This document shows positions 29,132-39,455 of a stretch of DNA of 64,000 bases, piece after piece. Within the stretch, counting starts at the first letter, position 1; the number at the start of each line of letters is the position of its first letter. The translations under genes were made by a program, and so were the position numbers. Origin of the DNA: Saccharofermentans sp. (GTDB lineage Bacteria; Bacillota; Clostridia; Saccharofermentanales; Saccharofermentanaceae); assembly GCA_016288885.1 (NCBI GenBank), contig JAEFAV010000005.1:17691-81690 (forward strand), given 5' to 3'. Below the pieces are notes generated by a model. It made no database searches. It saw only the letters and a list, made by a program, of their open reading frames with translations, and was not told where the DNA came from.

Positions 29132-30346
29132 ATGGCAAAAGAAAAATTCTTACTGGCTTATTCAGGCGGACTTGATACTTCTATCATCATCCCGTGGCTT
29201 CTTGAGCACTATGACTGTGAAGTAGTTGCTTACTGCGGTGAGGTTGGAGTTGGTGTAGATCATGACTATCTCGAAAAGAAGGCTCTTAAGTGCGGCGCTA
29301 TTAAGTGCATAATCGAAGATATCTCTGAGGAGTTCGTTTCAGACTTCGTTTTCCCTACTCTTAAGGCTAATGCAGTTTACGAGGGCAAATATCTCCTCGG
29401 TACATCCATGGCACGTCCCGTTATCGCCAAGCATTTCGTTGAGGCAGCTCACGCTAACGGATGCACAACGATCGTTCACGGCTGCACCGGTAAGGGTAAT
29501 GACCAGGTAAGATTCGAGCTTTCCATCAAGGCTCTTGATCCTGACATGAAGATCCTTGCTCCATGGAGGATCTGGGACATCAAGTCACGTGACGAAGAGA
29601 TCGATTATGCCCAGGCACGCGGAATCGACGTTCCCGTTACAAAGGAGAACAACTATTCCAAGGATGAGAACCTCTGGCATCTTTCACACGAAGGCATGGA
29701 TCTCGAGAACCCCGCTAACGAGCCTGATCTTGATAAGATCCTTGAGCTTATGGTTTCTCCCGAGAAGGCTCCCGATACTCCCACATATGTAACCATCAAG
29801 TTCGAAAAGGGTATCCCCGTAGAAGTTGACGGCCAGAAGCTCTCCCCTGCAGATCTTCTCAGATACTGCAACAAGGTTGCTGCTGCTAACGGCGTCGGTA
29901 TCGCAGACATCGTCGAGAACCGTCTTGTCGGCATGAAGAGCCGCGGCGTTTATGAGACTCCCGGCGGAACGCTGTTATTCGCTGCTCACAGAGAGCTCGA
30001 GCTCCTCACAGTAGAGCGTGACACGATCCACTACAAGGATCTCGTAGCACAGAAGTTCTCCGAACTCGTTTACTACGGTCAGTGGTTCCACCCTTTGAGA
30101 GAGGCGCTTTCAGCTTTCGTTGATAAGACACAGGAAGTCGTTACCGGTGAAGTTAAGATGAAGCTCTACAAGGGCAACTGCACTCCTGCAGGCACAACAT
30201 CACCCTTCTCCCTCTACGATCCTGAGATCGCTACATTCGAGGCTGACGACGTTTACAACCAGGCTGACGCAGGCGGATTCATCAACTGCTTCGGTCTCCC
30301 GATGAAAGTTAATGCAAAGATGAAGCAGAAGAACGGTTTACTCTGA
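29132..30346 (+). CDS. argG: Argininosuccinate synthase
   Basis: [34 protein letters not shown]. Confidence 0.97.
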   Translation: MAKEKFLLAYSGGLDTSIIIPWLLEHYDCEVVAYCGEVGVGVDHDYLEKKALKCGAIKCIIEDISEEFVSDFVFPTLKANAVYEGKYLLGTSMARPVIAKHFVEAAHANGCTTIVHGCTGKGNDQVRFELSIKALDPDMKILAPWRIWDIKSRDEEIDYAQARGIDVPVTKENNYSKDENLWHLSHEGMDLENPANEPDLDKILELMVSPEKAPDTPTYVTIKFEKGIPVEVDGQKLSPADLLRYCNKVAAANGVGIADIVENRLVGMKSRGVYETPGGTLLFAAHRELELLTVERDTIHYKDLVAQKFSELVYYGQWFHPLREALSAFVDKTQEVVTGEVKMKLYKGNCTPAGTTSPFSLYDPEIATFEADDVYNQADAGGFINCFGLPMKVNAKMKQKNGLL

Positions 30347-30368
30347 TTCATGATTAATTGATTATTGA

Positions 30369-30405
30369 GGGGATCGTGATAATCGCGGTCCCCTTCTTTT
30401 TTTTT
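30369..30405 (+). terminator. Rho-independent terminator after argG
   Basis: GGGGATCGTGATAATCGCGGTCCCC followed by TTCTTTTTTTTT. Confidence 0.9.
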
Positions 30406-30411
30406 GATTAT

Positions 30412-30495
30412 GCAATTTTTTTGTTTTTTGAGGTCGAGAATTGCAGAAATATTTAGAATTGTGCAATTTTCGAGCAATTTTATCATAATAATTGC
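30412..30495. repeat. Inverted-motif array D: GCAATT / AATTGC
   Basis: Pairs 30412/30439 and 30463/30490, both 27 bp apart, period 51; extra GCAATT at 30474. Confidence 0.5.
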
Positions 30496-30513
30496 AAACG
30501 AGGAGGTAACTAC

Positions 30514-30969
30514 ATGATCACCTACAGACTAATGACTATCGACGATTACGAACAGGCCTATGCCCTTTGGCTCAAATGCGGCAACGGCCTTAATGACAAA
30601 GATGATTCGAAAGAAGGCATCGACAAGTACCTTAAGCGTAATCCTTCCACTTCTTTCGTTGCCGTCTGCGATGAAAAAGTCGTCGGTGTGATATTATGTG
30701 GACATGACGGAAGACGTGGCATCATCCAGCACGCGTGCGTTTCGCCCGATCACAGGCGTGAAGGCATCGGCGGTAAGCTGGTGGAGCTTGCACTTGATGC
30801 GCTGAAGTCAGAAGGTATCAACAAAGTGCTTCTCGTTGCCTTCAAGAAGAATGAGGGCGGAAACGCTTTCTGGGAATCTCAGGGTTTCACGCTTCGTGAA
30901 GATCTGAATTACCGTAACAAGGCTTTGGCAGAAATGGTCAGGATAGATCCTGATTATGTAAAGGAATAA
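30514..30969 (+). CDS. GNAT family N-acetyltransferase
   Basis: IIQHACVSPDHRREGIGGKLVELALDALKSEG acetyl-CoA binding motif. Confidence 0.92.
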   Translation: MITYRLMTIDDYEQAYALWLKCGNGLNDKDDSKEGIDKYLKRNPSTSFVAVCDEKVVGVILCGHDGRRGIIQHACVSPDHRREGIGGKLVELALDALKSEGINKVLLVAFKKNEGGNAFWESQGFTLREDLNYRNKALAEMVRIDPDYVKE

Positions 30970-31005
30970 CAGATGGGGTCAGACCCCGTCAAAAGGAGTA
31001 AACAT

Positions 31006-32373
31006 ATGGCTAAGAAAATGTGGGCAGGACGCTTCGAAAAAGCTACCGACAAAGAAGTAAACGATTACAACTCTTCCCTTCCTTTCGACTGTAAGATGTA
31101 CAGCCAGGACATCGAGGGTTCGATCGCTCATTCACAGATGCTCGCAAAACAGGGCGTCATATCAGCTGAGGATGCTGAAGCCATAAAGACAGGTTTGCTC
31201 TCAATCAAGGATGACATCGAATCCGGAAAGCTGACTTTCGATTCTGATGCAGAAGATATCCATATGTTCATCGAAGAAGAGCTTACCAACCGCATCGGCG
31301 ATGCCGGCAAGCGCCTTCATACAGGCCGTTCCAGAAATGACCAGGTAGCTTTGGACCAGCGCCTTTACATGGTCGACGAAGCCGGCGAGATCATCGAGCT
31401 CCTTGATGATCTGATCGATGTCCTCGTCGATATCGCAAAGGATAATCTCGAGACTTACATGCCGGGCTATACCCATCTTCAGAGAGCCCAGCCCATAACC
31501 TATGCACATTATCTTTCTGCTTATATCGAAATGTTCAAGCGCGACATAGATCGTATTACCGAAGCAAAAGACCGCGCTAACATATCACCTCTTGGCAGCG
31601 GCGCTCTGGCAGGAACGACATATCCTCTGGACCGTGAATTCGTAGCGGACCAGCTCGGCATGAGCGGCGTGACTTTCTGCTCTCTTGACGGTGTCGCAGA
31701 CAGGGATTTCGCGATCGAATTCGCATCAGCCTGTTCCATCCTGATGATGCACCTTTCGCGCATGAGCGAAGAGATAATTCTTTATGCTTCCCAGGAATTC
31801 AAGTTCTATGAGCTTGATGATGCATATTCCACGGGCTCATCCATGATGCCCCAGAAAAAGAATCCTGACGTTGCCGAGCTCACCCGCGGTAAGACCGGCC
31901 GTGTTTACGGCGACCTGATTTCACTGCTTGTTATCATGAAGGGACTTCCTCTTACATATAACAAAGATATGCAGGAAGTTCAGGAAGCAATGTTCGACTG
32001 CATAGAGACCATCAAAGCTGTCCTTCCTCCTTTCACCGGAATGATCAGGACCATGACCATCCGCAAGGACAATATGGAGGCGGCAGCTCTCGGAGGCTTT
32101 ACCAATGCAACGGACCTCGCTGACTATCTTGTAAAGAAAGGCCTTCCCTTCCGTGAGACCCACGCCATCTCCGGCAAGCTCGTTCATTATTGCATTGAGA
32201 ATAACATCTCGTTGCTTGATGTCTCGCTCTATAAGCTCAAGGAGTTTTCACCTGCATTCGAAGAAGACGTTTATGACGCTATTTCTCTGAAGACCTGTGT
32301 CGAAGGCAGAAGTCTGATCGGCGGACCTGCTCCTGAGACCGTTAAGAAATATCTTGACGGACTTCAGGGGTGA
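31006..32373 (+). CDS. argH: Argininosuccinate lyase
   Basis: LHTGRSRNDQVALD, GSSMMPQKKNPDVAELTRGKTGRVYG. Confidence 0.97.
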   Translation: MAKKMWAGRFEKATDKEVNDYNSSLPFDCKMYSQDIEGSIAHSQMLAKQGVISAEDAEAIKTGLLSIKDDIESGKLTFDSDAEDIHMFIEEELTNRIGDAGKRLHTGRSRNDQVALDQRLYMVDEAGEIIELLDDLIDVLVDIAKDNLETYMPGYTHLQRAQPITYAHYLSAYIEMFKRDIDRITEAKDRANISPLGSGALAGTTYPLDREFVADQLGMSGVTFCSLDGVADRDFAIEFASACSILMMHLSRMSEEIILYASQEFKFYELDDAYSTGSSMMPQKKNPDVAELTRGKTGRVYGDLISLLVIMKGLPLTYNKDMQEVQEAMFDCIETIKAVLPPFTGMIRTMTIRKDNMEAAALGGFTNATDLADYLVKKGLPFRETHAISGKLVHYCIENNISLLDVSLYKLKEFSPAFEEDVYDAISLKTCVEGRSLIGGPAPETVKKYLDGLQG

Positions 32374-32406
32374 TATCATTGTTCAGATTGCTACTATTAC
32401 TGAATA

Positions 32407-32500
32407 ATTACTTAAAACACCGAATAATCATGACGATTTATGTAATATTGCGGAAAATTACTGAATCGTTAATGATTTTGATAGGAATTTAGTAATTTTT
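32407..32500. repeat. Inverted-motif array E / possible bidirectional terminator: ATTACT / AGTAAT
   Basis: Pairs 32407/32441 and 32457/32491, both 34 bp apart, period 50; last pair followed by a T-tract. Confidence 0.4.
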
Positions 32501-32505
32501 TTGTG

Positions 32506-33438
32506 CTAATAGTCAAGCAGATTCTTATCATAAAAGTATAAAAACGATTCATACAATTCATTATTGTCTTCGACTCGCAAAAAGTCATTATGGCCTTTTC
32601 CATCCAGTCGCGTGAAAACGAATCTCGGATCATCTTTGTAGATAGCGTAATAGATATCATACCCGTAATTTATGGGAACGATCATATCATTTGTGCCGTG
32701 AACGACCATGATCTCGGCATCAGACGCGTTGAAACCGTCAAGCGCGGTATTTACGGCATAATCTCCGAATTTCAATCGCTCATAGATCTTTATCACAGGC
32801 AGCACCACATATATAAAAGGACCAACGACATTCTTTCCGCCGCCTTCTAGAAGGTCCGTGGAACTGCAGGGGCCGGAACACTCAATCACCGCTTCGATCT
32901 CGGGGTGATATGTAAGCACATTGCAGGCGGAATATCCGCCCCAGCTGTGCCCGAAAAGCCCTATGGGAAGAGCGGGAAAATTACCGCTTTCTTCCACAAA
33001 TGAAATCGCATGATCCAGATCGATAACACCCTGAGGCACGCCGCCAATTCCCTTGCCGCTGCTCTCATCGCACCCCGTGGCATCATAGGCAAAAACATAA
33101 TAACCGTTCCGGGAAAGATAGTTGATCGTGGCCATGTAAGAGTTATGTCCGCCATAACCGTACCCGTGCGAAAAAACAATAATACCGCGCTGGTCTTGTC
33201 CTGAAGAATACATATAGCCGACAAGCGTCTGGCCTTTGTCTGACTGGAACTCATATCGGGTTCTTTCAAGTCCGTCGAATTCGTAAACATGATTCATCAG
33301 AGCTTTGTTGCTGTCAAAGCGGTGACCGAAATAAATCCCGTAAAGTCCCAAGGAAATGCCGATCCACATCAAGGCGGCAAGCAAAAGGCATAAGATAACA
33401 ATTAGTATTACTTTTTTCTTCGAACGAGCTTTTAACAT
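32506..33438 (-). CDS. Alpha/beta hydrolase, membrane anchored
   Basis: GIIVFSHGYGYGGHNSYM, IGLFGHSWGGYSACNVL, VVHGTNDMIVP. Confidence 0.85.
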   Translation of the reverse strand: MLKARSKKKVILIVILCLLLAALMWIGISLGLYGIYFGHRFDSNKALMNHVYEFDGLERTRYEFQSDKGQTLVGYMYSSGQDQRGIIVFSHGYGYGGHNSYMATINYLSRNGYYVFAYDATGCDESSGKGIGGVPQGVIDLDHAISFVEESGNFPALPIGLFGHSWGGYSACNVLTYHPEIEAVIECSGPCSSTDLLEGGGKNVVGPFIYVVLPVIKIYERLKFGDYAVNTALDGFNASDAEIMVVHGTNDMIVPINYGYDIYYAIYKDDPRFVFTRLDGKGHNDFLRVEDNNELYESFLYFYDKNLLDY

Positions 33439-33439
33439 A

Positions 33440-33841
33440 TTAATTCACCAGTCCGGCAGCGCGCTTTAACTGATCCATAACGGTATCATCATCATCGATG
33501 CCGTCCGGATCGAAAACCAGGAATCCGCCCCCCACAGCCAGGTCCTTTGCATCCATGATACCGCGAAGCCAGATCTGAGCTATATGATTGGCACAAACAC
33601 GGCAATCATAAAGATCGTGAAGCGCTTCGGCTTCGTGAATGGACGGAAGATCATTTATTCCCTTCTCTTTCATAAGATACATATGAATGATCCGGGCAAC
33701 GTTTTTCCGGACAATCAGATCCTCACTGTATAGCTCGTCTTCATACTCGAGCCAGCCGTTTTCGAGCCCGCTCGAAAAGACAGCCTCAGGTTCTTCTCCA
33801 AAGACCCGGCACAGATTTAAGATAAAGGTCCTGCGTGTCAT
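33440..33841 (-). CDS. Hypothetical protein, possibly SLH-like
   Basis: ORF with ATGA overlap to the upstream GH27 gene; weak resemblance to S-layer-homology repeats. Confidence 0.55.
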   Translation of the reverse strand: MTRRTFILNLCRVFGEEPEAVFSSGLENGWLEYEDELYSEDLIVRKNVARIIHMYLMKEKGINDLPSIHEAEALHDLYDCRVCANHIAQIWLRGIMDAKDLAVGGGFLVFDPDGIDDDDTVMDQLKRAAGLVN

Positions 33842-35607
33842 GATATAGGTGTGATCCTGAAGACTTTGCAGCCGCATGCTTCGATAGAATCAATAGAGAA
33901 TGTTTTCGAAGCCGTTTCGGAGTAAGACTTATCAATAAGATCTTTCAGCTTATAAGATGCAGCATTATTAAATCCGTTTTTCGAAGAGGCGCTTAACTTG
34001 GAACCCAAAGCTTCAATGATCTGATCAACGGTAACCGATATCTTTTCAGAATGATCTTCCTGCTTCAGATTAAAGAATGCCAAGGCTATACCGCCGTCTG
34101 ACAGAGGTTTGGCAAGTACATCTACCCTTTTGTTATCACGTATATAAGCTGTCGATGGATCGTCACAGGAATAAGTGGTATAAATGCGCTTTGCCTGTAT
34201 GCCCAATGGATCCTGGTCAAGAGCGATCAGATCTTCGTTAGCGATGATGTTGTAGATCCAATCTCCCTTATTAACCCGCCTGAGATCCAGACCCAGCATC
34301 AGAGGAGAATTAAGCATGCACCACATAGCCATGTGTGAAACGCACATAGTCTCAGTTATGCCATCCATGCCGATGACCATCATATCCGGGTCGTTCCAGC
34401 CTTTATCAAGACCTGCGAACTCATCCATGACTACTGCCTTGTTGTATTGCGAAGTAATGGAAGTCGTATAATCGCTTTCCCATGCTGCCGTACCTGGATT
34501 GCCGTCAGAGCCGACCTGGAAAGTGATGTCATTTAAAATGCGCCATGAATCGCCTACCTTACAGCCCCAGTTCTGCGGCTGGGTCTTGCCCCATTCGCAG
34601 ATCGAAAAGACGATGTCACGGCCCTGACCAAAGCGTTCCAGTTCTTTGCGGATCTCGGAATATGAATGAAGCGTATTTTCCTGCCTTCTGTGATTCATGA
34701 GGCGGATCCTGTTAACTCCGGAAACGAGCTTGAGCCTGATAACATCAGAATCAGTAAAGCTTTCAGGTGTCTCTGTTGAAGGAAGAAGTTCATCGAATAC
34801 AACATCATCCTCCACAGCTATCTGAAGCCAGCTGCCGATTCCCTCTTCTTTACCTGTAGCATATGAGACTGTCATTTCGTAATAACCCGGCTCATCGATC
34901 TCTACTTCAAACACAAGCTCGCTGCTCATTAGTCCCACGGGTGAATGGTCAGGCGCTGTACCGTCAAATGTGCCGATAAATGTTACGTAATCATCCTTAA
35001 CAGATGCACGGATCCCCGTAATGAGACCGTCCTTAACTGCGGAATAAGTCTGCCCTGCAATGCTGACCGATCTGATGTTGGGCGCATAAGAATACATTGC
35101 ATTCTCGGGGTTCGCGAAAGTGGCATTATCCCACATGTAATAACAGTTATCGACCTTGATGTAATCTATATCCCAGTTAATGTAGTCTTCGCAGTCGACA
35201 GCTTCATGTTTATAAATACCGACTTCGTTTCCTGAACAGAGCTTTGTGCCGATATCGTTGTACATACCGAACTTAAGTCCTGCAGCATGAACATGATCGG
35301 CCATGTCTTTAAAACCTGATGGAAATTTGATGGGGTCAGACCCCAATCGGTCATTAACGCGTCCGGGTCTGTAACAGCCGTCATCAAGAACTACATATTT
35401 ATAACCATATCTATCAAGTTCCAGTTCTTTGATCTTGCGGACGATTTCTTTTGTAAGGGCTTCGGTATTGCCGCTTCCGAAAGCGTTCCAGCTGTTCCAG
35501 CCCATTGCCGGAAGGCGGCTTTTCTTATCAGGAAAGACTTTTTCGTTACCTGATGAAAAAGCATCAAATCTCATACGCTTATCATTGATCGGCGAAGGTC
35601 CTTCCAT
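33838..35607 (-). CDS. GH27 alpha-galactosidase with an inserted CBM-like domain
   Basis: LPAMGWNSWNAFG, YVVLDDGCY, IDYIKVDNCYYM, GWNDPDMMVIG; about 130-residue beta-rich insertion after DYIKVDNCYYMWDN. Confidence 0.88.
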   Translation of the reverse strand: MEGPSPINDKRMRFDAFSSGNEKVFPDKKSRLPAMGWNSWNAFGSGNTEALTKEIVRKIKELELDRYGYKYVVLDDGCYRPGRVNDRLGSDPIKFPSGFKDMADHVHAAGLKFGMYNDIGTKLCSGNEVGIYKHEAVDCEDYINWDIDYIKVDNCYYMWDNATFANPENAMYSYAPNIRSVSIAGQTYSAVKDGLITGIRASVKDDYVTFIGTFDGTAPDHSPVGLMSSELVFEVEIDEPGYYEMTVSYATGKEEGIGSWLQIAVEDDVVFDELLPSTETPESFTDSDVIRLKLVSGVNRIRLMNHRRQENTLHSYSEIRKELERFGQGRDIVFSICEWGKTQPQNWGCKVGDSWRILNDITFQVGSDGNPGTAAWESDYTTSITSQYNKAVVMDEFAGLDKGWNDPDMMVIGMDGITETMCVSHMAMWCMLNSPLMLGLDLRRVNKGDWIYNIIANEDLIALDQDPLGIQAKRIYTTYSCDDPSTAYIRDNKRVDVLAKPLSDGGIALAFFNLKQEDHSEKISVTVDQIIEALGSKLSASSKNGFNNAASYKLKDLIDKSYSETASKTFSIDSIEACGCKVFRITPIS

Positions 35608-35633
35608 GGCAATACTCCTTTTTAGTTATAAGA

Positions 35634-36944
35634 TCATCTCTCCATAAGCCAGATCTCAGATGAGAAAGGCTGCAAGGTGGAACCGCCGCCGAAATCATGC
35701 AAAGTTCCGGATATCAGTTCTTTTGCCTGTCCGCAGCCTGCATCGAAATGTGCGGTATACGGATTGGAATCCATGTTGATCGCGACAAGCACTCTCTGGT
35801 CACCTGAATTGCGCTCGAAAATGCACTGCTTGTTAGTAAGCACAACGATCCTGAGACCGCCGTAGTTAAGCGCATTGCTGTTCTTCTTTGCTTCTGCAAG
35901 ACGTGCGATATGGTCTGTAAGTCCGTTCCATTCTGGCTTTTCGAAGCATGCGCGGAGCGCAGGATCGCCCTCTTCTTTTCTGGCCTTGGCACCCCACTCG
36001 GAACCGTAGTAAACGCAGGGAATACCGGGCATAGTAAAAACAAGCGTGTAAACAAGCGGCAGACATCTCTCGTCGTTCAGTATTGAAGCAATTCTCGTAA
36101 CGTCGTGATTATCTGCGAAAGAGAGAAGATGCGCTCCCCTGCAGACAGTCCAGTCCTCAGGGCCGAAGAGTCTCATGAGCGAATGCATGATCTCGAACAT
36201 GTTGGCAGAATTAAATGAAGAATAGATTCCCTTATAACACTGATAATTAGTAAGTGAATGCAGATGCATGTCGTTAAGCATCCTGCCGTATTCTCCGTGG
36301 AGCACTTCTCCCAGGAGGAAGAATTCGTTCTTCTTGCCGTCGGTGAACTCACGAAGTCTTCTTAAGAATTCATGATCGAGACAGTATGCCACGTCGAGTC
36401 TTAATCCGTCGATATCGAAAAAATCGATCCAGTAATTAACTTTATCAAGGATATGATCGATGACTGCAGGGTTCCTGAGATTAAGCTTTACAAGGTCGTA
36501 ATTGCCTTCCCAGCCTTCATACCAGAAGCCGTCATTGTAATTGGAATTGCCGTCAAAGGACAGATGGAACCAGTCTTTATATGGTGAATCCCACTTCTTT
36601 TCCTGAACATCCTTAAATGCCCAGAATCCCCTGCCGACGTGATTGAACACGCCGTCAAGGACCACTTTTATATTTTCTTTATGAAGCGCATCCACTACCT
36701 TTTTGAAGTCATCGTTAGTGCCGAGCCTGGTATCGATCAAGCCGTAATCTCTGGTGTTATAACCATGTGTGTCTGATTCGAATACAGGCGAAAAATAGAT
36801 GGCATTAATGCCGAGTTTCTTCATGTGAGGAATCCAGTCAATGACCTTTAATATCCTTGATTCGAGAATACCGTCATTTTCGAAAGGCGCTCCGCAGAAT
36901 CCCAACGGATAGATCTGATAAAATACTGCTTCTTCAAACCACAT
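35634..36944 (-). CDS. GH13 alpha-amylase family glycosidase
   Basis: VVLDGVFNHVG, DGLRLDVAYCLD, LLGEVLH, FADNHDVTR. Confidence 0.94.
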   Translation of the reverse strand: MWFEEAVFYQIYPLGFCGAPFENDGILESRILKVIDWIPHMKKLGINAIYFSPVFESDTHGYNTRDYGLIDTRLGTNDDFKKVVDALHKENIKVVLDGVFNHVGRGFWAFKDVQEKKWDSPYKDWFHLSFDGNSNYNDGFWYEGWEGNYDLVKLNLRNPAVIDHILDKVNYWIDFFDIDGLRLDVAYCLDHEFLRRLREFTDGKKNEFFLLGEVLHGEYGRMLNDMHLHSLTNYQCYKGIYSSFNSANMFEIMHSLMRLFGPEDWTVCRGAHLLSFADNHDVTRIASILNDERCLPLVYTLVFTMPGIPCVYYGSEWGAKARKEEGDPALRACFEKPEWNGLTDHIARLAEAKKNSNALNYGGLRIVVLTNKQCIFERNSGDQRVLVAINMDSNPYTAHFDAGCGQAKELISGTLHDFGGGSTLQPFSSEIWLMER

Positions 36945-37709
36945 TTATTTCTTTCCTTCTTTCTTTTCTTTCCTCTCCTTTAACCCTATCCTGATACAAT
37001 TGATAAGGCCGGCTGCTCCCATAATGAATATGACGACGACTACAACGATGCCTATGTATTCTTCTATCTGCATCGCGAAAACCGATAGTCCGCCTTCATT
37101 CCGGTGAGACAAAGCCCATTCCAGAGCCAGAATTGATACCATCGCATCCACTATTCCGATCTTCCTTAAAGCCAGTGCAGTAAGTGACTTGGATTTATTG
37201 GCTTTGAACAGGTTAATGATTGCCAGAGTTACTTTGTAAGCAACGTATAAACCGAATGCATAAACAAGAATACCGCGGTAATCGTGGAGCACGTTTATCT
37301 TTACTATCAGATATACCGCTAAAGCAAGAACGGCATCAAGCAGGATGAGATTTCTTGAAAACTTACGGTAATTAACTCTTTCACTGAAACGCCTGCCCTT
37401 AAATACAGCTCCTCTTCCCGCTCTGTAAAGCACATTAATTCTGATCATGTAAAGGAGAGTGTGATATATCGACATTATAAAGAGCCACAATGATAACGTG
37501 AGGATAGACATTGTGAACAGAAAGCTCGAATAAGCAATATCAAAAGCAATAGACGGCAATGCGAGCGCAACTGTTTTGCGCTTATAATCGTTCACATAAT
37601 CCCAAAATCGTCTGAACTTGGACTTTTTCGGCGCATCCGCAACGGTACTCTCGTACTGTTCGATATCTGTTTCTTCCGTATCCGGAGCTTTAACGGTGTC
37701 TTTTCTCAT
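36945..37709 (-). CDS. Hypothetical multi-pass membrane protein
   Basis: 254 aa with several hydrophobic segments; no family recognised. Confidence 0.65.
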   Translation of the reverse strand: MRKDTVKAPDTEETDIEQYESTVADAPKKSKFRRFWDYVNDYKRKTVALALPSIAFDIAYSSFLFTMSILTLSLWLFIMSIYHTLLYMIRINVLYRAGRGAVFKGRRFSERVNYRKFSRNLILLDAVLALAVYLIVKINVLHDYRGILVYAFGLYVAYKVTLAIINLFKANKSKSLTALALRKIGIVDAMVSILALEWALSHRNEGGLSVFAMQIEEYIGIVVVVVIFIMGAAGLINCIRIGLKERKEKKEGKK

Positions 37710-37714
37710 CTGTA

Positions 37715-39073
37715 TCAGTTACGCATCGAATGGATCGGTGCCGGGATCCTTCCGCCTCTGTGGATGAAATCAGCGCATGAAGCACGGTTAACATCCATGA
37801 TGGGCGCTGTGCCCAAAAGGCCGCCGAATTCCACGCTTTCACCCACGGTCTTACCCGGAACGGGAATGAGTCTTACGGCTGTAGTCTTGTTATTGAACGT
37901 TCCTACGGCCATCTCATCAGCGATAATGCCGGAGATCGTCTCGGCTGTCGTATCACCCGGCACGGCGATCATATCAAGACCAACGGAACATACACAGGTC
38001 ATGGCTTCAAGCTTTTCGAGCTTTAAGGAACCTGATCTGGCAGCAGCTATCATGCCTTCATCTTCTGATACAGGAATGAATGCGCCGGAAAGTCCGCCTA
38101 CATAAGAAGAAGCCATGATACCGCCCTTCTTTACTGCATCATTCAGCATCGCAAGTGCGGCAGTCGTACCCCAGGTGCCGCATGTTTCAAGACCGAACTC
38201 TTCAAGAAGCCTTGCAACGGAATCGCCTACAGCAGGTGTCGGAGCAAGCGAGAGATCGATTATTCCGAAAGGAACATTGAGACGCTCGGATGCTTCTCTG
38301 GCAACCAGTTCACCTACTCTCGTGATCTTAAATGCTGCTTTCTTGATGGTCTCGGCGACCACACCGAGATCCTTGCCTTTTACGCCTTCCAAAGCGTGTT
38401 TTACTACGCCCGGGCCGGAGATGCCTACGTTAATGACGCACTCGGGTTCTCCGGGTCCTAAGAATGCTCCTGCCATGAACGGATTGTCTTCTGGAGCGTT
38501 CGCGAAAACGACAAGCTTGGCACAACCCAAAGCGCCGGAATCCTTCGTCGCTTCGGCAGTCTTCTTTATGATCAGACCCATGTCACGGACGGCATCCATG
38601 TTAATGCCCGTTCTCGTGGAAGCCACATTTACGCTCGAGCAGACAAACTCAGTGGAAGCGAGCGCATCAGGTATCGAATCGATAAGTACTTTATCTGAGA
38701 TCGTATAACCTTTCTGTACCAGTGCTGAAAAACCGCCGATGAAGTTTACGCCGCAGGTCTTGGCAGCATCATCAAGAGCCTTTGCAAAAGGCGTGTAATC
38801 CTTTGTTCCGCAGGCTGATGCCACAATGGATATAGGTGTTACCGATATTCTTTTATGAATGATCGGAATACCGTATTTTTTGCTTATCAGTTCACCGGTC
38901 TCTACGAGCTTGCCGGCATATCTGCAGATCTTGTCATATATCCTGCCGCATGATTCTTCCACAGTCGGTGCGGCACAATCCATGAGCGAGATACCCATAG
39001 TGATGGTACGGATATCAAGATGCTGATCATTAAACATCTGCATCGTCTCTATTATTTCGCGATCGTTGATCAT
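37715..39073 (-). CDS. PFL family protein (DUF711/UPF0210)
   Basis: [48 protein letters not shown]. Confidence 0.92.
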   Translation of the reverse strand: MINDREIIETMQMFNDQHLDIRTITMGISLMDCAAPTVEESCGRIYDKICRYAGKLVETGELISKKYGIPIIHKRISVTPISIVASACGTKDYTPFAKALDDAAKTCGVNFIGGFSALVQKGYTISDKVLIDSIPDALASTEFVCSSVNVASTRTGINMDAVRDMGLIIKKTAEATKDSGALGCAKLVVFANAPEDNPFMAGAFLGPGEPECVINVGISGPGVVKHALEGVKGKDLGVVAETIKKAAFKITRVGELVAREASERLNVPFGIIDLSLAPTPAVGDSVARLLEEFGLETCGTWGTTAALAMLNDAVKKGGIMASSYVGGLSGAFIPVSEDEGMIAAARSGSLKLEKLEAMTCVCSVGLDMIAVPGDTTAETISGIIADEMAVGTFNNKTTAVRLIPVPGKTVGESVEFGGLLGTAPIMDVNRASCADFIHRGGRIPAPIHSMRN

Positions 39074-39097
39074 ATTAACCTCTCAAATAAACAAAGA

Positions 39098-39382
39098 TCA
39101 GATGGTGTGCATGGCGTTGAAAAGCCCTGTGTGCTGGATGGTGATCTGGACTCCGAGCTTCTTTCCCAGTTCTCCGAGTTTTTCTGATATGTCTGATTCC
39201 TCGATGACAACGTCCTTGAGGTCGACCATCATGACCATGGTAAATATGTCATCCAAGATGGTTTGTGAGATGTCCTTGATATTAATGCCGTAATCTGCCA
39301 GAAGGCGTGAAACGTCAGCTATGATGCCCACGCGGTCCCTTCCCAATACTGTAACAACGGCTGTATTCTTTTCACTGCTCAT
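39098..39382 (-). CDS. ACT domain-containing protein
   Basis: AVVTVLGRDRVGIIADVSRLLADYGINIKDISQTI. Confidence 0.93.
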   Translation of the reverse strand: MSSEKNTAVVTVLGRDRVGIIADVSRLLADYGINIKDISQTILDDIFTMVMMVDLKDVVIEESDISEKLGELGKKLGVQITIQHTGLFNAMHTI

Positions 39383-39455
39383 ATGTTTACCTCCGTAAAA
39401 AGAGATTATTATCTGAACCTATAATAACTCAAACTCCGTAAAAATATCGTAAGCT

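Noticed and set aside
30973-31005. N-terminal extension MGSDPVKRSKH of argH
   Set aside because: Encoded by the palindrome; AGGAG SD precedes ATG 31006.
38115-38708. 197-aa plus-strand ORF antisense to the PFL protein
   Set aside because: Shadow ORF opposite a well-supported conserved gene.
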